Shown piece after piece: positions 36,516 through 47,921 of a stretch of 64,000 bases of DNA. The stretch's first letter is position 1. The number at the start of each line of letters is the position of its first letter. This DNA is from Anthopleura xanthogrammica (Eukaryota > Cnidaria > Anthozoa > Actiniaria > Actiniidae), in NCBI GenBank assembly GCA_964019055.1, contig OZ025207.1:20491617-20555616 (forward strand). Direction: 5' to 3'. Under the pieces are notes generated by a model. That model did no database searches and was not told the origin of the DNA. It saw only the letters and a program-made list of their open reading frames with translations. The translations under genes and the position numbers were made by a program.

Positions 36516-37510
36516 GGAATGTTATGGAATCTGCGTTCTATTTCATCATCGTACTTGATTGACTTTTCATTCTTGGAAAAACAACACACCCTTTCTTCTT
36601 GCACTATCACGAGAGATCTTATCATTGGTCAAAATGAATCAAAGAATAAGAGTATCAAACTATTCTCCACTTATTTCGGTATATTACATTATAAAGAAGG
36701 TTTTCTTATGTTAAAAGTGAAGTACTTGTTGCTAAAGCGAGTACAAACGCATCTCCTTTCCATTTTGGAAACTTTTTTGCTGCTTTTTTAATTTCACTTG
36801 TTGTCTGACTACGAGTATATCAATTTACAATAACAACACATGCAGATGTGTAAAACTTTCAAACAGTAGTGCTTTGAATTTGTTTTTCCTATTTTGGTTC
36901 TGTATTGCTTAGAAAAGTACATGGAAAAAAGGAGAAAGCAAGTATTGTAACTTTAGAATGAATGTTACAAGTTTTGAAAACTTTTGAAATTATAAAAAAA
37001 ATGTTTTAAAATAGAACTGTGTATACATCAAGTGTATACGCGATAAGAAATGATTGACATGTGAAAGAAATTCTTGCTATGGTTGCTAAAAAGCTTGTAC
37101 ACGTGGAGATGCCATCATTCGAGTGAGAAGATATCAAGGTAAGCAAGTCAGTTAAGCGTTCTATGAAATGTTTGCTAGAAATTTTATGCAATATTGTAAC
37201 TATTTTAACAGCTATTGCATATATTGTATTGTGATAGAGTGGATTATGATAACCGGAAATATTTAGCTGTTTTTAATAGGAATCTAATACGCATTTCAAA
37301 GGGTTTAGTACTTGCATAATACTTATTTTTGAACTGGGCTCTTGTATACGTTTTTTGATATGAAAGTATTTGTATATGGAATCTAATTTTCTTTCCTTTT
37401 CAAACATGGAACACACTGTATTTGCTCTACATTGCTTTTAGTATGAATAGTTTTTACATTTAGCAATGTATTAGTAATGAATTAGGGTTTAAGTTGTTTT
37501 CCTTAAGTAT
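36516..37510 (+). repeat. Duplicated upstream block, copy B
   Basis: Partner of 15046-16010. Here it runs straight into micro-exon gene copy 2 without the 1.4 kb insertion, so this is the uninterrupted form and shows where that insertion entered. No gene of its own is seen. Confidence 0.8.
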
Positions 37511-37519
37511 CGCGCGCTT

Positions 37520-40500
37520 CCCCAACAACTGATGGGACAGGGAGGGAAGTTTACTATCAGTTTTTATCGAGAAAGCAGATATTTCAAAGCTTTTTAACAC
37601 TTTGTAAGTCCTATCTCTAAAAACTCTTAGACTTTAGCATATAAAGGAGGTGCAGTTGTTTTTGCTTTTCTTCAATAACTATGAATTACTCAGTGTACAG
37701 CAAAAAGTGGTGCAAATATCTCAAAATATCATAGACATGCATATTAGTTTGAACAATAGTTATATGAAAATAAAGTCATATCAAAACGAAGGAGTAACTA
37801 TAATTTATTAATTTTTCTCACTTTCATTCTCAGATGATTTCTATTACATATGAATACAACCTTTTAGAAGGTACAATGGAAAGTGAGTATTTTTTAATAT
37901 ATCGTATATTTTATATCATATTTATATAATCTATAAGTTTATCAACATAATACCATTTGACTCGTATTGCAGTGGAATTCCGTTGTCCTCCCACCCGCTT
38001 AATAAAGCCACTCGTTTATTAATATTACGGAAAGTTTTGTAGACGGCGAAGAAATTTCCCTACATTGCCTATTAAATTTATACGCTTAATACTAACACCT
38101 TTTGATATTGCAAACTGTACGTTTTCAATAACTTCATTCACTATTTTGTATACAAAGTTAACCAAGTTCATATTACTTATACTGGTTATCTGCGCTGTAT
38201 GCTTTGAAATATCACAATCATGCTTTGAGAGAGCGTTTTTATTAACATTATATGAGTACTATCTTCAACCTGAATACGATTGAGTACTGCATGTGTTCAG
38301 TTGTTTGTCAATTTGCTTTTGATTATGCTAGTTGAACACTAAACAATGTTTCAAAAGCATAGCATTTCACATTTATTACTCACTTTTTATCATCATAATG
38401 ATTCTGAAGATTATCATACTATTTTTATTTTATTTTGCAGTTACTATCGAATTAAAGATCCCCATTGTGGGGAATTTTTCTTTCGTCTTTGGATTGTGAG
38501 TATAAATAATGGATATAATTTTTTTTTTAAAACGCGTGGAATGACCTCTGATTTACCGCTGTTTGCGTAATAGAAACTACAAAATTGCTGTGTATAGAGG
38601 AGGTGAAAGTTATCAATTTTTTCATTTATTTATTTATATATTTTTTTTTCGTTTTCCTTTTCAGTGAGTTCAGTGTTCCCCTTTTTATGTAGTAAGTTCG
38701 ACTTTCTATTATATTAATAAAAGTATAAAAGATATTAGTTATACTTATTTTTATATTATGAAGTATTTCTTTATCAAACTGTTATAAACACATTGTATGT
38801 GTATAGATTTCATTTTGAATATGAATGAGCATGTTTTTTATTTAAAATATTTTTCTCTGAACCCTAATTTCTGTCTTAGGAGTCCAAAAGTAACCATGTA
38901 TACACCAAAAGGTATGTTCATATCTTATTAGTTATTTATCGATTTTTATACATTCATCATTTTTTACCATACGTAAAAAAAAATACGTATTATTCATATT
39001 TTTAAAACTTATAAAAGGTTATTTATATTTTTTTGTAAGCAATGAGCTTTGAAGGTTATAAATTTTTTTTTTTAAGTTATCTTTCAGTAATAATATTCTT
39101 TTTTTTTTCAGTTCCAGTTAATATGTAATATTTTGAATTATATCATCTTCCTTTTTTTTATTGAATTGTAAGTATGATTACATACATATAACTATATATA
39201 CATATTTTTTATACATTCATTTTTTTTTACCATACATAAAAAAACTTACGTATTATTCATATTTTTAAAACTTATAAAATATTATTTAAATTTTTTTGTA
39301 ATTAATGAGCTTTGAAGCTTATTAATTGTTATTGTTTTAAGTTATCGTTCGGTAATAATATTCTTTTTTTTTCAGTTACAGTTACAGTTAATGATATATA
39401 TATCGATCCTCATGAAATTATTTTCCCTCTTTTTTTTGAATTTTAAGTATTATTACATACATATAACTATATATGCATATTGGTATTTCTGCATGTATTA
39501 GTTTTTGAGTTATACATTTATCTGTACCTTTACGTTTGGATGGATGAACACTGTTCTACAATATCTAAAATTGCTTAGGTATTGCTTATTCTTATAAAAA
39601 TTATGAAACAAAATTTTTTTCATAAACATTATAGTTATTAAACATTTATTCGTAACATTTAATCTATAAGGAAGTTTGAGTTGTAGTCCGTTAGGGTGAA
39701 AGGTGTAATTGTTTTACGGAAATTCTAGTATTGGATTTAATATGTATAAAGTTTTGAATTTTGCATGAAGAAAATTAATTTTTGTACTCAAAAGAAAGCA
39801 TTGTTGTTACTTGAAGTTTATTACTGAAGTTTGATATTTTGTAACTTATAAAATATAAATATATCTAATCATAATAACTATGTTCTTGTTTTTATTTCTT
39901 CACAGACGAATCATCTTTCATTTATATTTATATTATTTTCATTGTACTTATATATTTATTTTTCTTCATTGTTATTTTTTTAATAAATTATTGTATATTC
40001 ATTTATTTTTGTATATTGTAAATGAATCCAGAAACTATTATTATGTACTTATTGACTGAGTGGGAGGTCCGAACGGGAAAATATTTGGCTCGAGGTTCTG
40101 AAGTACGGAACGAGCGCAGCGAGTTCCGTGCAAAGGTCCTCGAGCCAAATATTTTCCCGTTCAGACCGATCTTAACTCACTCAATAAGCATTTTATCATA
40201 TGAACACATCTAAAATATCGATTTCAAAGCGTTTTTAATAAATGCGAATCAAAATGCGGCAGCACCCGGCAGCAAGTCCGAACGGCGAGTCCGAACGGGA
40301 AATTATTACACTTTTCGGAAAAGCGTACTTTTTTTTGCTAACGCCATTTTCCCCAAAGGTTTTTTTTAGAATCACGCGTACAGTGAAATACGGTCCTATG
40401 ATAAATGTATATAACATTGTTGTTAATTTGTACTTGATATTGAGTACTTAGTTAAATTCATTACAAGCTTTGGTTTTCCCTGCTAATAAGTGTTTACAGC

Positions 40501-41190
40501 GTAGCGCGCACAAACCGGAACTTGTAGAGCTTAGCTACGCCAATGTCACGTCAACTTGTTTTACAAACAATATAGAAGTAATATAAACTATAAGCGCCAT
40601 GTGCGGTATATATTTTTTTGTTACATAACATTTTTTTAAGAACTGCATATTATCTATGCGTTTCAACAAATATAAAAAATGATAAAACAAGTACAAATCT
40701 TTTAGCATAGAGTTCAGTATAGTTTAGAAGAAATACTTATTTAAGCTGGTAAGATGGAAGAGCTGTGTCCGTTTACATCTTGCATTTTATAAAGCGTTTT
40801 CAGTATAAAGACAATTTCTTGAAAAGGTTTTTTTTTTTTTGTTATAGGTTTTATTTATTGATACGCGTTTGTGCAATTTTCTAAACAATTTTGTTATTTC
40901 AGCCCAAATTGCACTACGATTAGCTTAAAAAATATACAAAAAATTGAACACATGGAATTATAATTTCTCAATGGATGTAGATTAATAACAGAATTCTTTC
41001 TGAGTGAAATTCAAAATGCAAGCGCATATGATTAAAATAGATGTTTACAAATGCGTGACGGAAAAAAAAGGAAAGGTTACGAAGGTATTACGAATAACTT
41101 CTTATGTGGATTCTCATTGGGCAACAGATAACAATGGATTGGTAGTGCAAGTAGGCCCTAGATCATAGATGAACAGAAGAATTTATTAAA
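37520..41190 (+). CDS. Micro-exon gene, copy 2 (most complete)
   Basis: Exons by splice signals and comparison: 5' UTR exon ending 37603; a 37834-37882 (49 nt, begins with ATG); b 38441-38495 (55 nt); c 38665-38688 (24 nt); d 38880-38911 (32 nt); e 39112-39167, where the frame ends soon (VPVNM then stop); and a T-rich final exon from 39906. The joined peptide is about 59 residues with an opening MISITYEYNLLEGTME and a following TIELK-x-PIVGN motif. There is no obvious signal peptide, but exon b ends hydrophobic. A duplicated e-like exon lies near 39,376. Function unknown; it resembles no family I know. Exon sequences differ more between copies than introns do. Homology continues to 41,190, where the Helentron starts. 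Confidence 0.55.
40050..40180. repeat. Hairpin of about 120 bases
   Basis: GAACGGGAAAATATTTGGCT at 40073 is inverted at 40146 as AGCCAAATATTTTCCCGTTC, with CTCGAGG extending the arms and a GAACGAGCGCAGCGAGTTCC palindrome in the loop. A partial relative (GAACGGGAAATTATTAC) lies near 40,293. It looks like a small fold-back element inside the 3' part of the micro-exon gene copy. Confidence 0.75.
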
Positions 41191-42285
41191 ATGGCGGAGA
41201 TTAAGCACGAAACATACCAAATACACTTTGTATAGGATTTATTTCACAATATGCATTTGAAGTACAAGTGTATATGAAAGGGGTAGGTAAAATATCTTCT
41301 CCAATGTAGTAAGAATATATAAATGAATTCTTCTTTGAATTAATGACTTTAGTTTCTATCTATCTATATACGTTATTAAGGTTAAGCTTATATCTGAAAT
41401 GGTTCAGTTTCACTTGTTCTTTATGATAAAAACTGTATATCGTGAGTTGCGTATTTCATTATATATTTTTTTGTCCAATATCTTTACATAAACATATATA
41501 CGTTTTTTGCATTCGAATATGGTGGTACACGTGGATTTTACTTTGCTGTGAAGAGCGTTACGTAGTAATGAATGTTGAATACCTCTTTGTTTTGACTCTT
41601 TCCTTATTCTTTCGTGTAAGTTTATATAGCAATCCAACTACATATTCATATTTTAACTTTTCAAGGTTAAGATTGCAATTGTAGCTGTGGAAAAAAATAA
41701 AGAATATAACTATATTTCATTTATTAAAAGTAAAGATTATTGCTGCATTTTTTAAAATAACTATACTTACTTTTTAATAATTATGAATTTCTTCAATATA
41801 TAGATATGGTACATGACTAGTCCTCACAAGTAATTGCTTAACTGTAAACAAAGAAAATATCTATATTGAACTTCATTATGAATACTAAATAGCAATAAAT
41901 TGTTGTGCAGAATTGTGCTTAATAATAATAAGAAATGAATTTACTTACCTCTTATTAGTAGGTGAAAGAAATGATGGATGCATATGAGACACCCTGAAGG
42001 TGCTTTAGTGTATTGTAGTTTTACTATTCTTATAAACTTGATTCAGTAATCATAGTGTAGTTTTTAGTACGTTATTGTTAATATAATGAAAATAAATATA
42101 TTATATTTTGTCAGTTATTTGATATATCGGTTTTTAATTACTAGTTATAAATAATGAATACCAGGAAATAAATAGTAAGAATGATTGTAAGGTAATATTG
42201 AGTATGTAAGAATAATCTATTTAATTATATGTGTTAAGGATATAGATTTTTAATTAAATTATTACTTAAGAATAATAAATTGATG

Positions 42286-45200
42286 TCATGTACTTTTTAA
42301 AGATATCTTAACTGCATCATGGTCAGAGTAATAAACATTAACTAACGAATTTTTGATAATTATGTCAAACTTTGACAACTTTATGTATATTTGGTCAAGT
42401 GTACTTCCTGATGAAACAAAAGTAGGGCATTTAACAATTTGTGTGTATTCTAGAGAATTCATTAATTCTTGAAGAGGTCTAATACTATTGTCATCTAAGT
42501 AGTTAATGTTAAAATCGCCCAAAATAATGTCAAAAGTATGTGTGTTAAGGATGTATCCAAGATCTTGTAAATACTGTAAGATATTTGAATTGTTTTTACG
42601 GTATAGAAGCAAAATTGTATAATGTATCTGAGTAATTTTGTTAACAATAACAAATTTCATAGCATTTACTTGGGCATAGTAAAGATGATCTTTTGTCTCT
42701 ATAGTATCTTTTGTACAGAGTGCTAGACTGCAGTGTTTATCAGTTGGGTGATCCTGTCTGTACAGTTTAAAGGGGTGCAAATGTTCTTCAATGTCTGTAG
42801 TATTACTATAAGGTAAAAGTTGAGTTTCAGTAAACGCTATTACGTTACTATTAAAAACATTAGAATCATACTTGATATCAATGCTGTGTTTTTTTATAGA
42901 TCGAATATTAAGTAGACATATAGTGAGTGTACTGCTCTCTAGAGTTGATTCATTAGTTTCTATAATAGACTGTGAAGAAATGTGTCTTAGTCTACTGTAT
43001 TCTTCATACACTCTAGAGTCAGCTTTAACATGTTTGCTTTCAAGGGTGCCTAAGACGTGAACACCATTTAGTGAAGTAGCTCTGCTTAAGGCAACATAAA
43101 CTTGACCAAAATTAAATGATCTTTGCTTTTCTAACTCAAAGCTAATTACAACATTTGTAAGAGATAAGCCTTGAACTTTATGAATACTAACCGCATAAGC
43201 TAGTGTTAAAGGAAATTGTGTTCTCTGTATTTCTGGAGATGATGGTTTATTTGGACGTACTTTTATCTTTGTCAGTACAGATTTAATTGGTACAACATTG
43301 TTTTCTCTAACAAAACGATTATTACTTTGTTGTATCAAAGTCTTGCCAGCTTTGTTGTCGTCAAATTTAATATACACAACAGTTGGTTTGTGGTTGGCTT
43401 GGTTAACTTCAATTGTAATCACTGTTCCTATTTGACCATTGATAAGTCTATCAGCAATATCAATATTAGTTGTTAACATAACTCTAGCAGTTTCCTTGAT
43501 ATAAATATCAGAATCAAGTCCACCAGTTTCAGATCTTGGTCTAGCTAAAACTCTATCAATATCTTGTTGTGAAACATTTGGAGGATATTGATCCACAGCT
43601 TTAAGATGATACAACTGTTTAGGTATTTGCCGTAGCTTCATGTCATTATGTCTATTTACTGGATTATTTTCAGCCCAAATGTGAAGAGCATCAGATGGGT
43701 AATTAGTGTCTGATGTATCGATTGCTCTAGATTGAATGCACTTAATGTCTTCCTCAGTTTGACTCGCTGTTCGGAATCTATTTAGAAGTTCAGCAAATGG
43801 GTGGTCATCCTTTTGTCTCATTATTTCAATAAGCTCTATCATTGTGAACAGGTGCCACGGATGGTACAAGTTAAAAATGTCGTTTTTATAATCTGAAAAA
43901 ACAGGTTTTTTGCGTATTGGAGGTAATTGATACATGTCACCAACAACAATAATACTTATGCCTGCAAACAGTTGTGTGTTTGAAGTACCAAAAATTTCCT
44001 TTAGTCTCTGATGGATATGAAGCATAGTGGTATTACCAACCATAGAAATTTCATCTATGATGATTAACTTTAACTCAGATAATGACAACCTCATCTGTGT
44101 TCTCTTTTGATCTGACATTGCAGAGACATTATCACCTATTTGTATGGGAATTGCAAGAGCAGTATTAATTGTTGTTCCATCAATGTTTATCGCAGCAACA
44201 CCGGTAGGAGCCATTAAAAGAACTGTTGGTAATTCAGGGTTCATATGACCATGTCTGAAGGTTTTTGTTACAGTGTGATATATTGTCTTGATCCAAGTAG
44301 ATTTCCCTGCTCCAGCTCCTCCCGTCAAAAACAGATATATTGGTTCTACTTCTTCAGGTTTCAAACTATTCAGGTTCTTCATTTTATTCCTACACCAGGT
44401 CAGAACAATATCATATGCATAGCGCTGTCGGTTGTTTAAGGATCTTACACATTGTCTTAGGTCATCATCATAAATTTGTGCAGGCTGGTTATAACTTGTT
44501 ATTCCTCCATGTGAATGTTGATCAGTTTCAGATGATAATCCAAGATGTGATGGTAATTGTTCATTAAATGACTCTTCTGGTATTGAATCATCTTGTATTT
44601 CAGATTGGAAGTCTGCATTTTCTTGGTCATTGATTGAATCATAGGAATGTGTGATATTACCTTGGTCATTTCTAAGGAATTCAAGTGCTTCTGTAACAGC
44701 GTCAGCATCAGGTTCAAATTTCTCTCTGTTCTGTTCTACTACACCTTGTACATCAGGTTTATAGAATTTTGAAGCATATGTTTGATCTCTTCCTAAAAGA
44801 TTAGTTTCAACTCTCCATGGGTAATACAACATAAGCAAATGGTGAAAATATTGTTCAGGCTCTTTTGTTTTATTTGGCTTGTGGTACCTTATTACAGCTT
44901 TGACTTTCCTGCGCTTCATCGTCTCCTTAGTGTTTATTTATTTTATTTTATCTGGGAGTGATACAACCGGGTAAGAGGAATCATGTTGCTGCAATTCTAT
45001 AATATCATCAGTGAGGACGTCTGGCTGTGCATCAGCTATTTCTTGAGAGTCTTTCCTATAGTCTTTGTAATAGTAAGCAGCAAAGTCAGCGAGACACATA
45101 TTATCCATGCATGGAATACCGTGTGGTCTTATAATGTAGCGTTCGATAATATTAGACTTAAATATCTCTGTACTGTCATCTTCTAGTTCTTCAAGCTCTT

Positions 45201-47921
45201 CTTTTGATTTTGCAACACGCACTCTTTTGTATGGTAGGTCTGTACTTACAAATACTGTGGCTGGAAAGACTTTCCTTAACCATAGTTCAGGCATACATCT
45301 ATAGACACATTCTTGTGAACTTATTTCTCTAGTAGAGAGAAAAGCAGCACCAATCTTTTTTAAGCCATCTCGAATGTTTAGGTTTCCTTTTTTGGCTTCC
45401 CTGGCTGCATTCATGATGGCCTGTGAACATTCAGTTTCATCTTTTGTGAAGTAAGAGCACACATAAGTTATACATTTGTAGTGATTAAATACTAGTTGTA
45501 AATCTACATTTGCTCTAAATCCTTTAGTGCCAGCAATAAAGTAGTTGTTAATAAAACAGCTGACTATGGGTCTTTTTAAGTGTAAGTCATAATCAGAGTC
45601 ATGTGACACAGATAACGCCCAGTAATATTGTTCTTCAGTAATGTTTGCACAGCTCAAAACATCAGCTTCAGTCAATGTAGCATCATAATTTGGCTTACAT
45701 GGGTTTAGTAACTATCTATTTTTGCTTTAACTAATGTTAGAATTTCCTTTTGCCTCTCAATTGTATTAGTTTTTACGTCTGGATCTAAATCATCAGGGAG
45801 AGGCTCTGCAACAATGGTTCTGTTTGTGAAGAATTGACCAAAATTAAATCTGCATTTAATGTTTTTGTATTTTCTACAGGTTTTAGAATGAGTGTGCCTT
45901 TGATAGGTCTTGACTAGTTCATACAACTCTGGTTCTTGTTCTTGGTTAGGAAGGTATGCCTGTACATACTGATCTATAAAGTCTATGTATTGTTGCTTCG
46001 TATTGGGTGTTAATTTAGGGCAGTCAGAGGTTCATATCAATGTATGTAAGTGGGGAGATCCTCTCATTTGAAACTCAATCCGCAGTGCATAATACACTAT
46101 TTTACCTATAGGGTTTGCATTCGAAAGTAAAACTTCTGTAAAAAAAGATTCTACTCTGTATTGAAAATGTTTAGCAACAACAACAGGATTAAGATTTAAC
46201 ATTGCACATCTTTCATTATAAGACAAAGCATCAACTTGTTCATCAGTTAGGTTCTTGCCCTGTGTTCTAGCAATAATCTGAAAGAGCTCTGGCCATCTGA
46301 GGTCAGCACATGATAATGTCATGAACCATGTTGGTATTCCTAACTGTTTCACCATAGCTACCACTTCATACATGAATTTCTGCCAATAAGGAGTTGTGCC
46401 AGGAATTTGTCTTAAAAATAAATAAGCTTGATCTTGGCAAATGAGATTTTGTACACTTTGTACATTACATCTGATTTGAGAAGCAGTGACGGGCTGTCCA
46501 TGAATTTTTTTCAAAGCAATATTGATACTATCCGATACTTTCTTTTGTTCTATGATAAACTGCGCAAAGAATAGATACTCAGGATTGGTTGCAAATCTTC
46601 CACTATAGTGCAACAACCTTGCATTAAAGTACTTAACTGGTGATAGTTTTATTTTCCTCTCAACAGTGTAACCAAATTGTCCTTTAGGAAACAAAACAGG
46701 GAAGGCTAGCTCTTCACATTGTTTGTCTGTCATAAAGGAAACTGGATGTTTGTTTTCACCAGGTGCTACATTGTAGACTTCATTTCCTGAGGATGCTTCA
46801 GTATTTTCATTGATAGTTACAGGATAATCTGGTATTACTGGTTGTAAACATGTTTCATTAGTTGCCACTCTATGCTCATTTAAAGGGTCATCATTTTCTT
46901 CATCATCATCCGTATTATAATCAATGTTTTCTCCATTACAGCTAATATTACCAGTAAAGATAGTTTCAGTATCATCATTTATTGTACTACATTCTTCTGA
47001 TTCAGTATTCGAAGATGTATTTTGGTTTAAGATGTGAACTTCATTTTGCTGAATGTTTGTAAGACTTCTATCAACATTACTTATATCAATACCTATATTC
47101 CTATATAAAGGATTATTCATCCTCAACCAATTAAGAGCTTGTACTAATACCTCAGGACGCACTGCTTGAAAGTAGACATGTCCTCTAAATTCTAATTTTC
47201 TTTTTAGTTTTAGCATTATTATACCTGATCTTTCAGGCGGGCGTGGCAATGTATCACAGGTTTGGCAACAGTCAACTGGTACATTACATATTGCGCCCTT
47301 GATCTTTCTCTGTTGACCCTTGGGCATAACAACTATTTTTTCGAATACTATTCTTTTAGAAATTAGTACCTGTTCCAGCTTCTCAAGTACTGAAAGTTCT
47401 GGTGGTATTTTATCTACATGTAGTTTATTACATACAGCTTGACATGGTAACTGTCCTTTGGTAACCTTTACATGGCAGGTTTTACAAATATATTGTTCAT
47501 TATCAAATGATTTGATGTTAGTGAAAACATTGTACATTTCACTATCATATTTTTCTCTATTGAAACGAGCAACTGTTTTTCTGTACAGTATTCTATTGCA
47601 AACACAGCATATGTAATAAGGTCCTTGTTTAATCTTCTTCTGAAAATTTGATATATAGTGATCTATGCTATGCTCCACATTATTGGCCTTTTTTCGAGCA
47701 TTCTTAGAAGCCTCACTTACACGATTAACTATTCGTATCTTTTCCTTATCATCTAATGTTTTGTACCATTCTGCTTTCTTTAATAAGCATTGTTTCTTCT
47801 TATGTGGTTCCATGTTAGAGTAGTTTTCTTTTTTCCTTTTTGCTCTTATTTTTTTCTGTGCATTAGATTTATGTTTTTTAACACATTTTGCCTCAAAGTG
47901 TTTGACATATTTGATGAACAT
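42286..47921 (-). pseudogene. Helentron Rep-helicase-endonuclease ORF, broken
   Basis: It reads as one protein of about 1,870 codons with three breaks. It starts basic, has CxxC zinc-finger pairs (CCVCNR, CKTCH), a Cys-rich block and an acidic linker. Then comes the Helitron Rep N domain with its HUH motif RGSPHLHTLI. A TGA at 46034-46032 directly follows the HUH motif, a frameshift lies near 45,705, and a TAA lies near 44,935. The helicase part has Walker A GGAGAGKST, Walker B IIIDEIS and the late motif IHKVQGLSLTN. The C-terminus is an apurinic-type endonuclease (TETQLL, LGDFNINYL, SGSTLDQIY, YSDHDAV). Rep nicks and joins single strands, the helicase unwinds, and the endonuclease's role in these elements is unknown. 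Confidence 0.9.

Noticed and set aside
36221..36625. Minus-strand gene candidate next to the duplicated block
   Set aside because: One internal stop and no recognised motif; kept only as a note in the surrounding stretch.
42872..44567. Plus-strand frames over the Helentron helicase
   Set aside because: Shadows of the minus-strand helicase-endonuclease gene.
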